The notes under the pieces: model-generated | The model's database searches: none | What the model was told of the DNA's origin: nothing | What the model saw: only the letters and a program-made list of their open reading frames with translations | Translations under genes and position numbers: made by a program | Assembly: GCF_001955715.1 (NCBI RefSeq) | Contig: NZ_CP019239.1 | Coordinates: 310,001-374,000 of the forward strand | Length of the DNA stretch: 64,000 bases | Reading direction: 5' to 3' | From: Rhodoferax saidenbachensis | Lineage (GTDB): Bacteria > Pseudomonadota > Gammaproteobacteria > Burkholderiales > Burkholderiaceae_C | In this document: piece after piece, positions 16,486-25,279 of the stretch | Layout: the number at the start of each line of letters is the position of its first letter | Numbering within the stretch: position 1 is the first letter of the stretch

Positions 16486-17325
16486 ATGAGCGCCGCGCTG
16501 TTTTTGGACGCGTTGTCTGTCCCGCGTGTTGGGATCTACCGTAATCTGTTTCGCACACAGAGCGACGATGAAACCGTCGGTGCGGTTCTCTGGGGACAGG
16601 CGATGGCTGCAGCCTTACAGCCGTTGATCTGTACGAGCGAAGTGGCGCTGCGCAACCGAATCCACGCTAGTCTGTCGCGACAGGCCAGCGTACATGCGAG
16701 TCTGCAGCCTTCAAAATCGTACCCCTGGTACGACCAACGTCTGGGTTGGAAGACGCTTGAAGGCGAGACGCTTGCCAAGGTCGAAGACCTGCTGATTAAG
16801 AACGGCATGCTTTTGACAAATCCGCCATCGCCCGACCGAGTCGTAGCGGAGCTTTCGCTGGGAGTCTGGCCGAACATTCTCGAGTCGCAGTTGACCAACA
16901 AGCAGCAACAGGACACATTCAACGACGTTTTTCCCGATCACCCCAATCGCCACCGCAAACACTGGAAGCACTCGAACGCGCGCGAGGACGCGATCGCTCG
17001 CTGCAAAGACTTGCAACGGCTGCGTAACCGCATCGCGCACCGTGGCCCTATTTGGCCCGAAAATTGGTCGCATGGACGTCCGCACTGGACGGAGATGCTT
17101 GATCGCCTGAGGGCGCGTCGCGCCCAGTTGCTGGAATTGTTGTCATGGATTTGCGCTGCGTCGGCTGACATCCACAGCCAGTCGCTGATGGGTCGACTGT
17201 TCGACCACTTGTGTACCACGGACGCCGTGATGGCTTTCATGCTAGACCCCATCAATGCCGGCGGACTCCAAGTCTTCACCCGAGTTGATCAAACCACGCT
17301 CGACGCTCACCTGCAGCGTAAGTGA
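16486..17325 (+). CDS. Abi-family HEPN protein
   Basis: A 279-aa protein with the look of the Abi_2 (AbiD/AbiF) family, abortive-infection proteins whose HEPN fold is thought to cleave RNA. The HEPN signature R-x4-H is visible in RLRNRIAHRGPIW (about residues 180-193), and ICTSEVALRNRIHASL fits the family N-terminal helices. The ATG at 16486, with GAGGGA seven bases upstream, is chosen over an earlier frame start that would read through the hairpin-rich leader. The GTPase gene follows after 19 bases, so the two probably form one operon. Confidence 0.72.
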   Translation: MSAALFLDALSVPRVGIYRNLFRTQSDDETVGAVLWGQAMAAALQPLICTSEVALRNRIHASLSRQASVHASLQPSKSYPWYDQRLGWKTLEGETLAKVEDLLIKNGMLLTNPPSPDRVVAELSLGVWPNILESQLTNKQQQDTFNDVFPDHPNRHRKHWKHSNAREDAIARCKDLQRLRNRIAHRGPIWPENWSHGRPHWTEMLDRLRARRAQLLELLSWICAASADIHSQSLMGRLFDHLCTTDAVMAFMLDPINAGGLQVFTRVDQTTLDAHLQRK

Positions 17326-17344
17326 ACTCGCCAGGACTGCTCCC

Positions 17345-19627
17345 ATGGCTTATACCGCCTCCCTCTCACCCAGCAAAGATCGCCCTGGGTTCAACATTAC
17401 CTTTCGGCATCCGTGTCGCCAGGATGCCAAAGGCAAACTCGGACTTAAAGTGCGGCGTGGACTTGGAACGACCGACGAGACCGAGGCTAGGGGCCTGGTC
17501 GAGCAGATGAACCAGTTGCTGGCAGATGAGGGCTGGTGGAACGCGAACCGCTACACCCAAGCGCTCGGGACATTTGCGACCGTGGTTGTGGACGCCTTTT
17601 ACGACGGTCTGCAGGCCGGCGCAACAGCCTCGTCAGTATTGCGCGATAGCTTCATCCGATTGCCGGATCGCACTGATGGCTATGCCCGGGTACTGTTCGT
17701 TGGCACCACCGGTGCTGGCAAGACCTCACTGCTGCGTCACTTCATCGGTTCCGATCCGGAGAGGGATCGTTTCCCCTCCACCTCTACCGCCAAAACTACC
17801 GTGTCGGATATTGAGGTCATCCCCAGTGAGGGACCCTACAAAGCGGCGGTCACCTTTTTCTCCGAGCACGCGATCCAGGCCAATGTGGAGGATTGCGTGA
17901 TTGCGGCCGCAACAGCGGTCTGGGAGAAGATGCCCGACGACAAGATCGCAGACCGGCTTCTGCACCACGCCGATCAACGGTTTCGTCTCAGCTACGTGTT
18001 GGGGTCCTGGGGCACCGTGTCCGGCGACGTGGAGGAGGACGAGAGCAACTGGGACTTTGGCACCCAGGCGGGGACTGCAATGGTGGCGATGAGCGATGTC
18101 GGAGGCGTTGATGCGGAAGAGATGCGAGCACTGCAGGGGGAGCTCCAAGGATATGTCGGTCGGATTAGGCGGATGACCGACCATCAAGCTCAGATCATCC
18201 GTGCGGAACTGCTTGGATCTGAAATGTCTCAGCTTGATGACGATCAGTTCGCCTTGGAGTGGTTTCAGAGCGAGTTGCAGGACGAGGACGAGTTTCGCGA
18301 CCTCGTCTTAGATATCATGGATGCGATTCGGCAGCGCTTCAACCAACTTACTACGGGCTCCCTCACCTGGCATGGCCGCTCAGCGCGCTGGCCGGAGCTC
18401 TGGACCTACCAATCTTCCAATCGCGAAGATTTCCTTCGCCAAGTTCGGTGGTTCTCCAGCAACTATGCACCGGAGTTTGGCCGCCTCTTGACGCCGCTGG
18501 TCGATGGAATCCGAGTAGAGGGGCCGTTCTGGTCGACGTTCACTCAGCACAAGCCGCGGATCGTTTATTTAGATGGCCAAGGTCTTGGTCACACGCCGGA
18601 GTCCTCCAGTAGCGTTACAACCCATATCACGGCGCGCTTCAGCGATGTCGATGTCATCCTGCTCGTCGACAATGCCGAGCAGCCTATCCAGGCGGCTGCA
18701 CAAGCTGTCGTACGTGCGGTGGCCGCCAGCGGTCACTACGGTAAGCTGTCTATCGCGTTCACCCATTTTGATCAGGTCAAGGGTGCGAACTTGCCAAAGT
18801 TCGCGGACAAGAAAGCCCATGTCCTAGCATCACTGCACAACTATCTCACGAGACTCAGGGACGTTCTCAACGGACCGATCGTGACCGCTATCGAACGCAC
18901 CATCGACGATCGATGTTTCATGCTTGGTGGGCTGTCCATTGCCCAACTGCCTCGCGGCGTTGTCACGCAGATGGAGGCGCTGTTCCAGCAGTTCGAAGAC
19001 TCGATTCAGTTGCCTTGCGCGCCAAAAATAACACCAAAGTACGATGCGACGACGCTGGGCTTCGCTGTGCAGCGTGCAGTTATCAGTTTCCAGAGTACAT
19101 GGGCCAACAGGCTTGGCTTCGCCAGCAGTCTCGCGGTTTCCAGCGAGCATTGGACCCGCGTCAAGGCCCTCAACACACGAATTGCCAAGGAGTTGGATGT
19201 GGAGTATGACTCCCTGCGGCCTGTGGCCGATTTCGTCGGCAGATTGGCTGAAGAGGTCTCCAATTACCTCGACCACCCACTCGACTGGACGAGATCACCA
19301 GAAGACGACGCTGAGTCACTCGAAGCTGTCGCACCGATCCGCCAAACGGTCTTTCAGGAACTTCATTCCTTTGCGATCGCTCGCTTGGTCGGAGAGCAGC
19401 TCTCGGAGTGGCGGCGCGCACTCGATCTGAAGGGGCAGGGGTCGGCCGGACGGCGTGCTAGCGCGATTCGCGGAATCTACGAACTCGCGGCCCCCGTTCC
19501 GGGAACAATGCAAGCTAAGTCGGCACCCCGCTTCCTCGAGGCCGTACAGAATATCGTGCATAAGGCCGTTAACGATGCGGGAGGCGAAATGATCGGTATC
19601 GCGGAGCTCATGAACCGGCCGCACTGA
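17345..19627 (+). CDS. Large P-loop GTPase with arm-like N terminus
   Basis: A 760-aa protein not matched to a named family. Residues 120-127 form a Walker A/G1 motif (GTTGAGKT). A DxxG-like G3 lies in YLDGQGLGHTP and a G4-like THFDQ follows in the segment LSIAFTHFDQVKG, so it is probably a GTPase of the dynamin/septin-like type. Residues 1-60 (including FNITFRHPCRQDAKGK and RRGLGTTDETEARGLVEQ) resemble the arm-binding domain of tyrosine integrases, but no integrase catalytic domain is present. The start MAYTASLSPSKD has AGGA upstream. Placement after the Abi gene suggests joint action. Confidence 0.6.
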   Translation: MAYTASLSPSKDRPGFNITFRHPCRQDAKGKLGLKVRRGLGTTDETEARGLVEQMNQLLADEGWWNANRYTQALGTFATVVVDAFYDGLQAGATASSVLRDSFIRLPDRTDGYARVLFVGTTGAGKTSLLRHFIGSDPERDRFPSTSTAKTTVSDIEVIPSEGPYKAAVTFFSEHAIQANVEDCVIAAATAVWEKMPDDKIADRLLHHADQRFRLSYVLGSWGTVSGDVEEDESNWDFGTQAGTAMVAMSDVGGVDAEEMRALQGELQGYVGRIRRMTDHQAQIIRAELLGSEMSQLDDDQFALEWFQSELQDEDEFRDLVLDIMDAIRQRFNQLTTGSLTWHGRSARWPELWTYQSSNREDFLRQVRWFSSNYAPEFGRLLTPLVDGIRVEGPFWSTFTQHKPRIVYLDGQGLGHTPESSSSVTTHITARFSDVDVILLVDNAEQPIQAAAQAVVRAVAASGHYGKLSIAFTHFDQVKGANLPKFADKKAHVLASLHNYLTRLRDVLNGPIVTAIERTIDDRCFMLGGLSIAQLPRGVVTQMEALFQQFEDSIQLPCAPKITPKYDATTLGFAVQRAVISFQSTWANRLGFASSLAVSSEHWTRVKALNTRIAKELDVEYDSLRPVADFVGRLAEEVSNYLDHPLDWTRSPEDDAESLEAVAPIRQTVFQELHSFAIARLVGEQLSEWRRALDLKGQGSAGRRASAIRGIYELAAPVPGTMQAKSAPRFLEAVQNIVHKAVNDAGGEMIGIAELMNRPH

Positions 19628-19765
19628 AAGCCGCCGGCGGGTGGGCATCGACGCGCGGATTGTTTCGCGAGAAGGAGTCCAAGGGGCTGCAGACGAAGGA
19701 GAGACCGGGGCGGATCAAGGAATTGAACTAGTCTAGCGATAGGTGTCCGCAATTGGCCGATCTTG

Positions 19766-19803
19766 AAGCCTTTTTGCAGCAAGGATGTGCTGCAAAAAGG
19801 CTT
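19766..19803. repeat. Perfect 16-bp inverted repeat between convergent genes
   Basis: The arms AAGCCTTTTTGCAGCA (19766-19781) and its exact reverse complement (19788-19803) are separated by six bases. It lies between the convergent GTPase and unknown-protein genes and could be a two-way terminator, although the T-tract is inside the stem. A second long perfect inverted repeat lies on the other side of the unknown gene. Confidence 0.8.
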
Positions 19804-19887
19804 GCCGCAGCGTGTCGAATATTTTCTGCGCCACAACAACAAAAGTGCGTCTACTCACCGCCAGTACTACTAGCGGATTCAAGCAGT

Positions 19888-21411
19888 TCAAGCGGTTGAA
19901 TGCCTGGACAGAGTTTGTTCGAGCAGTCGCTGAAATTTCTCCCGGTCTCTTTGCTGCTTTTTCTCTTCAAAGAACTCCATGCCGTTTTCGGTCGTGTCGG
20001 GCAGGTTTGCTCGGATTTTGTCCGCAGCTACTGGGCTCAACCCGCTGATAACAGCAACAGGATGTTTTCCGTCGTAGTCCGCACAGAGAACGTATGTTCC
20101 CGTTCTGCGATGGTTCTGCAACAGCCCTTTGTATGTAGGCACTGCGGCAGACCAGATGCTGTTGCCAGCCTGGTCCATACGATGCACCCATAGAAACGTA
20201 CCGTGCTCCTTGGGGACTCCCGTTCGGGTAAAACGCCACTCCCCATCCTGCACGATCAAGATTTGTTTTGCTCGATCATCGAGCAACTTGGCCTTCGTAT
20301 CTGCAGGTAGGCCTAGACAGAAGAGTGTTGCGAGGCTGTCTGGCATGCATGTCACCGCACTCTCTACCCGTTCGAGTAGCTCGTGATCAGGCGGTGTGGC
20401 GCGAATCACTGAATAAACGGAAATCTGTCGCACATCGCTTGTGGGTTTTGGGTTGGCCTTGTCATATTCACTAAGCGTATAGATCGGTACGTAATCGACT
20501 GTTGCGATGCCATACCGACTATCGAACTCCACGCCTGACCAATCTGAGATCCATTCGTGCGGCGCCCGCGCTATCAACTCGGCGAAGGCGTCGATTGCGT
20601 CTGCATAGAACGCGGAGGCCCCGTCGTCCTTGTAAAGATACCAAGGCTGCAGCAAACCCGCACTGTAGTCCCCGTACGGTTCTGCGAGGTGGTTCCAACT
20701 CAGCGCACCTAGGGCGGTGGCAGCTACGGTTTGCACCATTGATGCGCTCGGATTAGTCTTTCCGCATGCGGTGCACAACAAACGTGCTGACTGTAGCCAT
20801 TCGCGCGGTATAGGGTGGTGGGCCATTTGTTGGCGAAATTGCGGTATCTCGCCGACATCCAAAGAATCACTGGACACGAGGTTTCCGAGGCTTGGCCACT
20901 TGCGTACACGCTTGAGCAATTCTGCTCTCGGATCGGTGAAATCGCGCAAGCCAGAGACCGTACTCAAGGCCCTTTGACGAAGTTTGTCACTCATGCGCTT
21001 GACCGAAAGCGGTTCGATCGTCGCGAGGAGGACGTCGCCCATAAGTAGCTGCAAGCTACGTGGCGCTTCGGTGTAAACCACTCGACTGGGCAGAATTCGA
21101 TTGCTTTCGCAAGCGCCAAGCAGCACCGCTACGGCCTCTGTCCAAGAAGATGCACAGACTAGGCCATCTCCTTCTTCATCCAAACGACGCCCTGCTGGAG
21201 CATAGTGAATCACGAACCAATCGGGAGTGGTTCTTGGTTTCTGAAGGATGGCGCCGGCAACCATAAAGTCGGCCTCGGTGAAAAGCGCTTCGACCTTCTC
21301 ATGCCACTGGGCCCCCAATTTCTTGGGAATGTTGCCAAGGTGCAGCTCAAGTCGTCGACACATATCGGACCAACGTCCACCAGTGAAGTTTTCGGAAAGC
21401 GGGATGTTCAT
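19888..21411 (-). CDS. Hypothetical protein, 507 aa
   Basis: No family recognised. The protein is soluble with no signal or membrane segment. A single pair of cysteines lies near the middle (RLLCTACGKTNPS), and the C terminus is charged and helical (FFEEKKQQRDREKFQRLLEQ). The start MNIPLSENFTGG is used because AGAGG lies seven bases upstream; the 50 codons before it do not look like protein. It is flanked by perfect inverted repeats at 19766-19803 and 21559-21594. Its location among defence genes suggests, but does not show, a defence role. Confidence 0.6.
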   Translation of the reverse strand: MNIPLSENFTGGRWSDMCRRLELHLGNIPKKLGAQWHEKVEALFTEADFMVAGAILQKPRTTPDWFVIHYAPAGRRLDEEGDGLVCASSWTEAVAVLLGACESNRILPSRVVYTEAPRSLQLLMGDVLLATIEPLSVKRMSDKLRQRALSTVSGLRDFTDPRAELLKRVRKWPSLGNLVSSDSLDVGEIPQFRQQMAHHPIPREWLQSARLLCTACGKTNPSASMVQTVAATALGALSWNHLAEPYGDYSAGLLQPWYLYKDDGASAFYADAIDAFAELIARAPHEWISDWSGVEFDSRYGIATVDYVPIYTLSEYDKANPKPTSDVRQISVYSVIRATPPDHELLERVESAVTCMPDSLATLFCLGLPADTKAKLLDDRAKQILIVQDGEWRFTRTGVPKEHGTFLWVHRMDQAGNSIWSAAVPTYKGLLQNHRRTGTYVLCADYDGKHPVAVISGLSPVAADKIRANLPDTTENGMEFFEEKKQQRDREKFQRLLEQTLSRHSTA

Positions 21412-21558
21412 GCAATACCTCTGAAGAAGTGGGCATTGCGGTGTGCACCTTGCCGCGCCCAGTTCAAGAGGTACCAAGCGGGAGAAACGAAGGCCCGGGT
21501 TTACCATCCGCAGCGTTACGGGTGCACGGCAGGCTTGGGCAGCCTGCGGAAATGTTAT

Positions 21559-21594
21559 CACAGGAAATTTTTAGTGCATTCAAAATTTCCTGTG
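21559..21594. repeat. Perfect 13-bp inverted repeat upstream of unknown gene
   Basis: The arms CACAGGAAATTTT (21559-21571) and AAAATTTCCTGTG (21582-21594) are separated by 10 bases. It lies about 150 bases upstream of the 507-aa gene and 130 bases downstream of the nuclease gene. It may be an operator or a terminator; no T-run follows the stem on either strand. Confidence 0.8.
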
Positions 21595-21722
21595 GCCTGG
21601 TAATTCAGAACCTCTGAAATGGCGATGCGTTTGACGTTTGCGCAACATGAAGTCAAAGCATGCCAGACAACCTTGTTTCCTATGAGTCGTTGACTGCGGA
21701 TTGATGCCCCATTTCACTCGCG

Positions 21723-22280
21723 CTAAAAATCATGATTTCTCTCTGAGGACCAGAGTGTCGGTGGCTCGTTTAACGAAGTGACTGCATGCAAACACATAAA
21801 ACTCCGAGCAAGATGCTCAGCGTGTGACTCGACATCAAGTCGACCGGGCCCCTTGTATACCCCCGCCCAGCAAAGTACAGCATCCGCTGTAAGGTTGTAG
21901 CGCTTGAGGGAGTCTCTCTTTGGGCCCAAATATCTTTCATTGCGAAGCTCGACATCATCGCGCGTCGAGAACCACGTCAGAGTCTGCAAATCCTTTTTGT
22001 AATCTGGCCTTCCACGAGGGTAGTACTTCAATTCAATTACGCCAATGATGCTTTGGGTATGACAAACGATGATGTCGGGAGATCGAGTTCCATCGTGATC
22101 TCCAAAGCAAGGTTCGACAAAGATGCGACGATTTACGTCTGAAAACTGCTTAAGCAACTGGTGACAAAAATGAACCTGCAGTCCACGCTCACTGTTAATG
22201 AGTTGTTCAGAATACGCCTCTCGTAATGTGTCTGCCCAGGCGGTGGCTATGTGCTTGCGCAGCAACGTTCGTGTAGCCAT
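21723..22280 (-). CDS. PD-(D/E)XK nuclease-like protein
   Basis: A 185-aa protein with a restriction-endonuclease-like core: the segment RSPDIIVCHTQ supplies the PD and GVIELKYYPRG supplies the ExK, the spacing being about 14 residues. The target and role are unknown. The ATG giving MATRTLLRKH is preferred because GGAG lies nine bases upstream. The IS21-family element ends at 22296, just before this ribosome-binding site, so the gene has lost its native promoter region and may be driven from the insertion sequence or be silent. Confidence 0.65.
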   Translation of the reverse strand: MATRTLLRKHIATAWADTLREAYSEQLINSERGLQVHFCHQLLKQFSDVNRRIFVEPCFGDHDGTRSPDIIVCHTQSIIGVIELKYYPRGRPDYKKDLQTLTWFSTRDDVELRNERYLGPKRDSLKRYNLTADAVLCWAGVYKGPGRLDVESHAEHLARSFMCLHAVTSLNEPPTLWSSERNHDF

Positions 22281-22369
22281 GGACATAGTCTCCGGTGTTG
22301 AATTGCGCTGAACCCTGACCCAACCTTTCCATCAAATCTTGACCCACACGATTTGTGTGCACAAGGTGC

Positions 22370-23161
22370 TCACGTTGTGGATAAGTTCTTGATCTCCTTC
22401 TTCTTGGGTTGAGTTTTTGCAGTACTGTTTTTGAACCGATAACTGTCGTTTCCGGTTTCAAGGATATGGCATCGGTGGGTGAGTCGATCCAGCAGCGCCG
22501 TCGTCATTTTGGCATCGCCAAAGACACTGGCCCACTCGCCGAAGCTCAAATTGGTCGTAATAACGACACTGGTCCTCTCGTAGAGCTTGGACAGCAGGTG
22601 AAACAGCAGTGCTCCACCCGACTCGCTGAATGGCAAGTAACCCAGCTCATCCAGGATCACCAGGTCAACGTGCATCAACCGGTTGGCGGTGTGACCTGTG
22701 TTTCCAGTCGATTTTTCGACTTCCAGAGCATTGACCAACTCGATCGTGGACAGGAATCGCACGCGCAAATGGTGATGTTCAATAGCCTGGATGCCCAGGG
22801 CAGTGGCCAAATGCGTCTTCCCTGTGCCTGGACCACCCACCAAAACGATGTTTTGGGCCTTCTCCAAGAATTCGCATCGGTGCAATTGGCGCACCATGGC
22901 TTCGTTCACTTCACTGTGGCTGAAGTCGAAGCCTGCCAGATCTCGGTACGCTGGGAACTTCGCCTGCTTCATCTGGTAGGCCATAGACCGTACTTCACGT
23001 TCTGCTGTTTCGGCTTTCAGTAGCTGAGCGAGGATGGGCTGGGCCGCCTCGAAGGCAGGGGAACCCTGATCACCCAGTTCGGCTACGGCGTGAGCCATGC
23101 CATGCATCTTGAGGCTCTTCAGGAGGGTCACGATGGAGTTGGATGCGGAATCACGTGCCAT
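22370..23161 (-). CDS. istB: IS21 transposition helper ATPase IstB
   Basis: A 263-aa AAA+ ATPase that assembles on target DNA and recruits the IstA transposase. The Walker A is GGPGTGKTH, the Walker [15 protein letters not shown], and the conserved [15 protein letters not shown] segment is complete. The start [12 protein letters not shown] overlaps the end of istA, the usual arrangement in this family. Confidence 0.93.
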   Translation of the reverse strand: MARDSASNSIVTLLKSLKMHGMAHAVAELGDQGSPAFEAAQPILAQLLKAETAEREVRSMAYQMKQAKFPAYRDLAGFDFSHSEVNEAMVRQLHRCEFLEKAQNIVLVGGPGTGKTHLATALGIQAIEHHHLRVRFLSTIELVNALEVEKSTGNTGHTANRLMHVDLVILDELGYLPFSESGGALLFHLLSKLYERTSVVITTNLSFGEWASVFGDAKMTTALLDRLTHRCHILETGNDSYRFKNSTAKTQPKKKEIKNLSTT

Positions 23162-24686
23162 GGCGCACCTCCAGGTTCTGGTCGTCCCCTCGAAGCGAGT
23201 CGTACCGTCCGACATTTGCCTGTGGTTCAGTCGCAAGCCTCAGTGCTTGGGGAGCGATGACTTCGGGGATGGCCGTCTTGCCGTCTACCAGGCGGTGAAG
23301 AATGTTCAGAATGTGGGTCTTGGTGGCAACCCCAGCGTCTATGGCGGTCTCTACGGCTGCCAGGACCGCTTGCTCGTCATGGTGCAGTACCAGTGCCAGG
23401 ATTTCCACCATCTCACGATCTCCGCCGGGCTTCTTCAGCAGCAAAGCCTGCAGCCGCTTGAAGGAAGCCGGGAATTCAGCGAAGGGGGCTCCGTTTCTCA
23501 AGGCGCCGGGTTTGCGCTGCAGGACCGCTAGGTAGTGGCGCCAGTCATAGACGGTGCGTCCTGTCCCCTCGTGGCGTCGGTCAATGATCCGTTCGTGCTC
23601 GCAGATCAGCATCCCTTCTGCCGCAATGACCAGGCGATCCGCGTACACCCGCAGGCTGACAGGCCGGTTGGCAAATGAGGCTGGCACGCTGTATCGGTTG
23701 CGTTCGTGCGTCACGAGACAGGTGGGTGAGACGCGTTTGGTGTGCTCGACGAATCCGTCAAAGGCGGGTGGCGGCGGCATCAGGAATGGCTTTTCCTGAG
23801 CCCAAACGTCGGCAACCGTGCCTGGCAGCTTCCCATGAACGATCTCCTTCCAGAGAGCCTTGCAGCGCAGCTCCAGCCATTCGTTGAGTTCGCCCAAGGT
23901 GCCGAAGGCCGGCACGGGCTGCCAAAGGCGATGGCGGGCGTCACGTACGTTCTTCTCGATCTGGCCTTTTTCCCAGCCGGAAGCCGGATTGCAGAACTCG
24001 GCCTCGAAGAGGTAGTGGTTCACCATGGCATTGAAGCGGGCGTTGATGTCCCGGTCTTTGCCACTGCGAACTTTGTCGACCGCCGTCTTCATGTTGTCGT
24101 AGATACCGCGCTTTGGTATTCCCCCCAGCATGCCAAAGGCATGGTTGTGGGCGTCGAAGAGCATCTCGTGCGTCTGCAGCAGGTAGGCCCGGACGCTGAA
24201 GGCCCGGCTATGGCTGAGCTTGAAATGCGCCACCTGCAGCTTGGTACGTTCCCCGGCAATCACTGCCCAGTCTTCACTCCAGTCGAACTGGAAAGCCTCT
24301 CCCGGTCCAAATACCAGTGGAATGAAGGTACCGCGGCCGGCAGTTTTAAGCGCTTCCTGGCGTTCTTCACGCCATTTGCGACTGAACGCGGCCACTCGTC
24401 CATACGATCCGTCGAAGCCCAGGGCTACTAGATCTGTGTAGATCTGCTTCAAATTGCGCCGCTGTTTCCGCGATTTAGTTGCCTCCATTCCGAGCCAGAT
24501 GGCCAGCTTCTCGGCAAATGGATCGAGCTTGCTTGAGCTCACCCGCTTTGCGTAGGTGGGCTCAGTCTCATCTGATCGCAGGTACTTCTTTACGGTGTTG
24601 CGAGCCATGCCTGTACGCCTGGAAATCTCGCGGATGGACATGTTTTCTCGCAATGCCCAACGCCTGATGACATTCAATGTCGCCAC
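23151..24686 (-). CDS. istA: IS21 transposase IstA
   Basis: A DDE transposase of about 511 aa. An N-terminal HTH ([20 protein letters not shown]) is followed by the retroviral-integrase-like catalytic domain ([12 protein letters not shown] with the first Asp, [13 protein letters not shown] with the second and [18 protein letters not shown] with the Glu). The GTG at 24686 has AGGAG eight bases upstream and is preferred to a GTG three codons earlier. The frame is intact, so the element may still move. Confidence 0.92.
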   Translation of the reverse strand: MATLNVIRRWALRENMSIREISRRTGMARNTVKKYLRSDETEPTYAKRVSSSKLDPFAEKLAIWLGMEATKSRKQRRNLKQIYTDLVALGFDGSYGRVAAFSRKWREERQEALKTAGRGTFIPLVFGPGEAFQFDWSEDWAVIAGERTKLQVAHFKLSHSRAFSVRAYLLQTHEMLFDAHNHAFGMLGGIPKRGIYDNMKTAVDKVRSGKDRDINARFNAMVNHYLFEAEFCNPASGWEKGQIEKNVRDARHRLWQPVPAFGTLGELNEWLELRCKALWKEIVHGKLPGTVADVWAQEKPFLMPPPPAFDGFVEHTKRVSPTCLVTHERNRYSVPASFANRPVSLRVYADRLVIAAEGMLICEHERIIDRRHEGTGRTVYDWRHYLAVLQRKPGALRNGAPFAEFPASFKRLQALLLKKPGGDREMVEILALVLHHDEQAVLAAVETAIDAGVATKTHILNILHRLVDGKTAIPEVIAPQALRLATEPQANVGRYDSLRGDDQNLEVRHGT

Positions 24687-24801
24687 GTTTATCACTCCTA
24701 AATTCCCCCCGCTTTAAAAACTAGCAGGGTAGGTCCTACGTGGGTCAGTTTTGAATGGAAATTACTGTCCTAAGTGGGTCAGATTTCGACGGAATTCAAC
24801 A

Positions 24802-25104
24802 CGGGCAAGGTTTTCCACTCAAAAGTGATCCACTCCGCACAGATATTTCCAATCTGATTGACCCGGGGCATTCAAGCAAACCGCCAATGAGATTCGGCCG
24901 CGCACCCGGCCCTACTCAAATGGAAACGGTGGCTCAATTCTTTTGAGAAATCTATGGACTACACCGCAAATGATTTCAGTCCAAGCTGAATGATCGTTTG
25001 AAGAACTCTTGGGTACGCCAATGCGGGCTGACAACTATCGTGCGCAACGATCTTTTGAATTAGGATGAACACCTTGTATGCCGTGACTACTTCAGAGAAT
25101 CTCC
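24802..25104. other. Degenerate IS21-like end and gene-free DNA
   Basis: Next to the intact insertion sequence, the motifs AAAAGTGATCCACT (24822-24835) and CTGATTGACCC resemble the terminal repeats of another IS21-family element, with no transposase attached. The rest, to the start of the tnsA fragment, shows no convincing gene. It looks like a scar of earlier IS activity. Confidence 0.4.
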
Positions 25105-25169
25105 GTGCCTGTCCGAAAGATCCCAAAGAACTACTTGCTTGTTGCTGGCGGCTACACCCGAGCAGCAAG
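25014..25169 (+). pseudogene. Diverged 5' fragment of a second tnsA
   Basis: This stretch is about 80% identical to 26004-26157, the upstream region and first 20 codons of tnsA. From GTG at 25105 it reads VPVRKIPKNYLLVAGGYTR, against MPVRKIPKNYLLVTGGYSS for the intact gene. Many differences are at third codon positions, so it derives from a functional relative rather than from a recent copy. The frame is lost after about 20 codons. Confidence 0.75.
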
Positions 25170-25279
25170 CCAACTGGGCGGCTGCCCTTAAAAGGCAGGC
25201 GCTGTAAGCCAGGGGCTAAAAATGCTGGTCTTACAGGGCGTGGAAGATCTTCATGGAACCCATCAGGAGGATTCGATAA

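Larger units (their letters stand above)
22296..24801 (-). mobile_element. IS21-family insertion sequence
   Basis: The terminal inverted repeats begin TGTTGAATT at both ends and agree at 21 of 26 positions. Next to them, CTGACCC-type motifs recur, the multiple terminal repeats typical of IS21. It holds istA and istB on the minus strand. Outside the ends only CGG is shared (22293-22295 and 24802-24804), shorter than the usual 4-8 bp duplication. Confidence 0.9.

Noticed and set aside
16127..16489. Protein-coding frame over the Abi leader
   Set aside because: The translated sequence is Trp-rich and low in normal protein features, crosses the strong hairpins and lacks a ribosome-binding site.
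17345..19627. Tyrosine integrase
   Set aside because: Only the first 60 residues look integrase-like. No R-H-R-Y catalytic set is present, and the rest is a P-loop GTPase.
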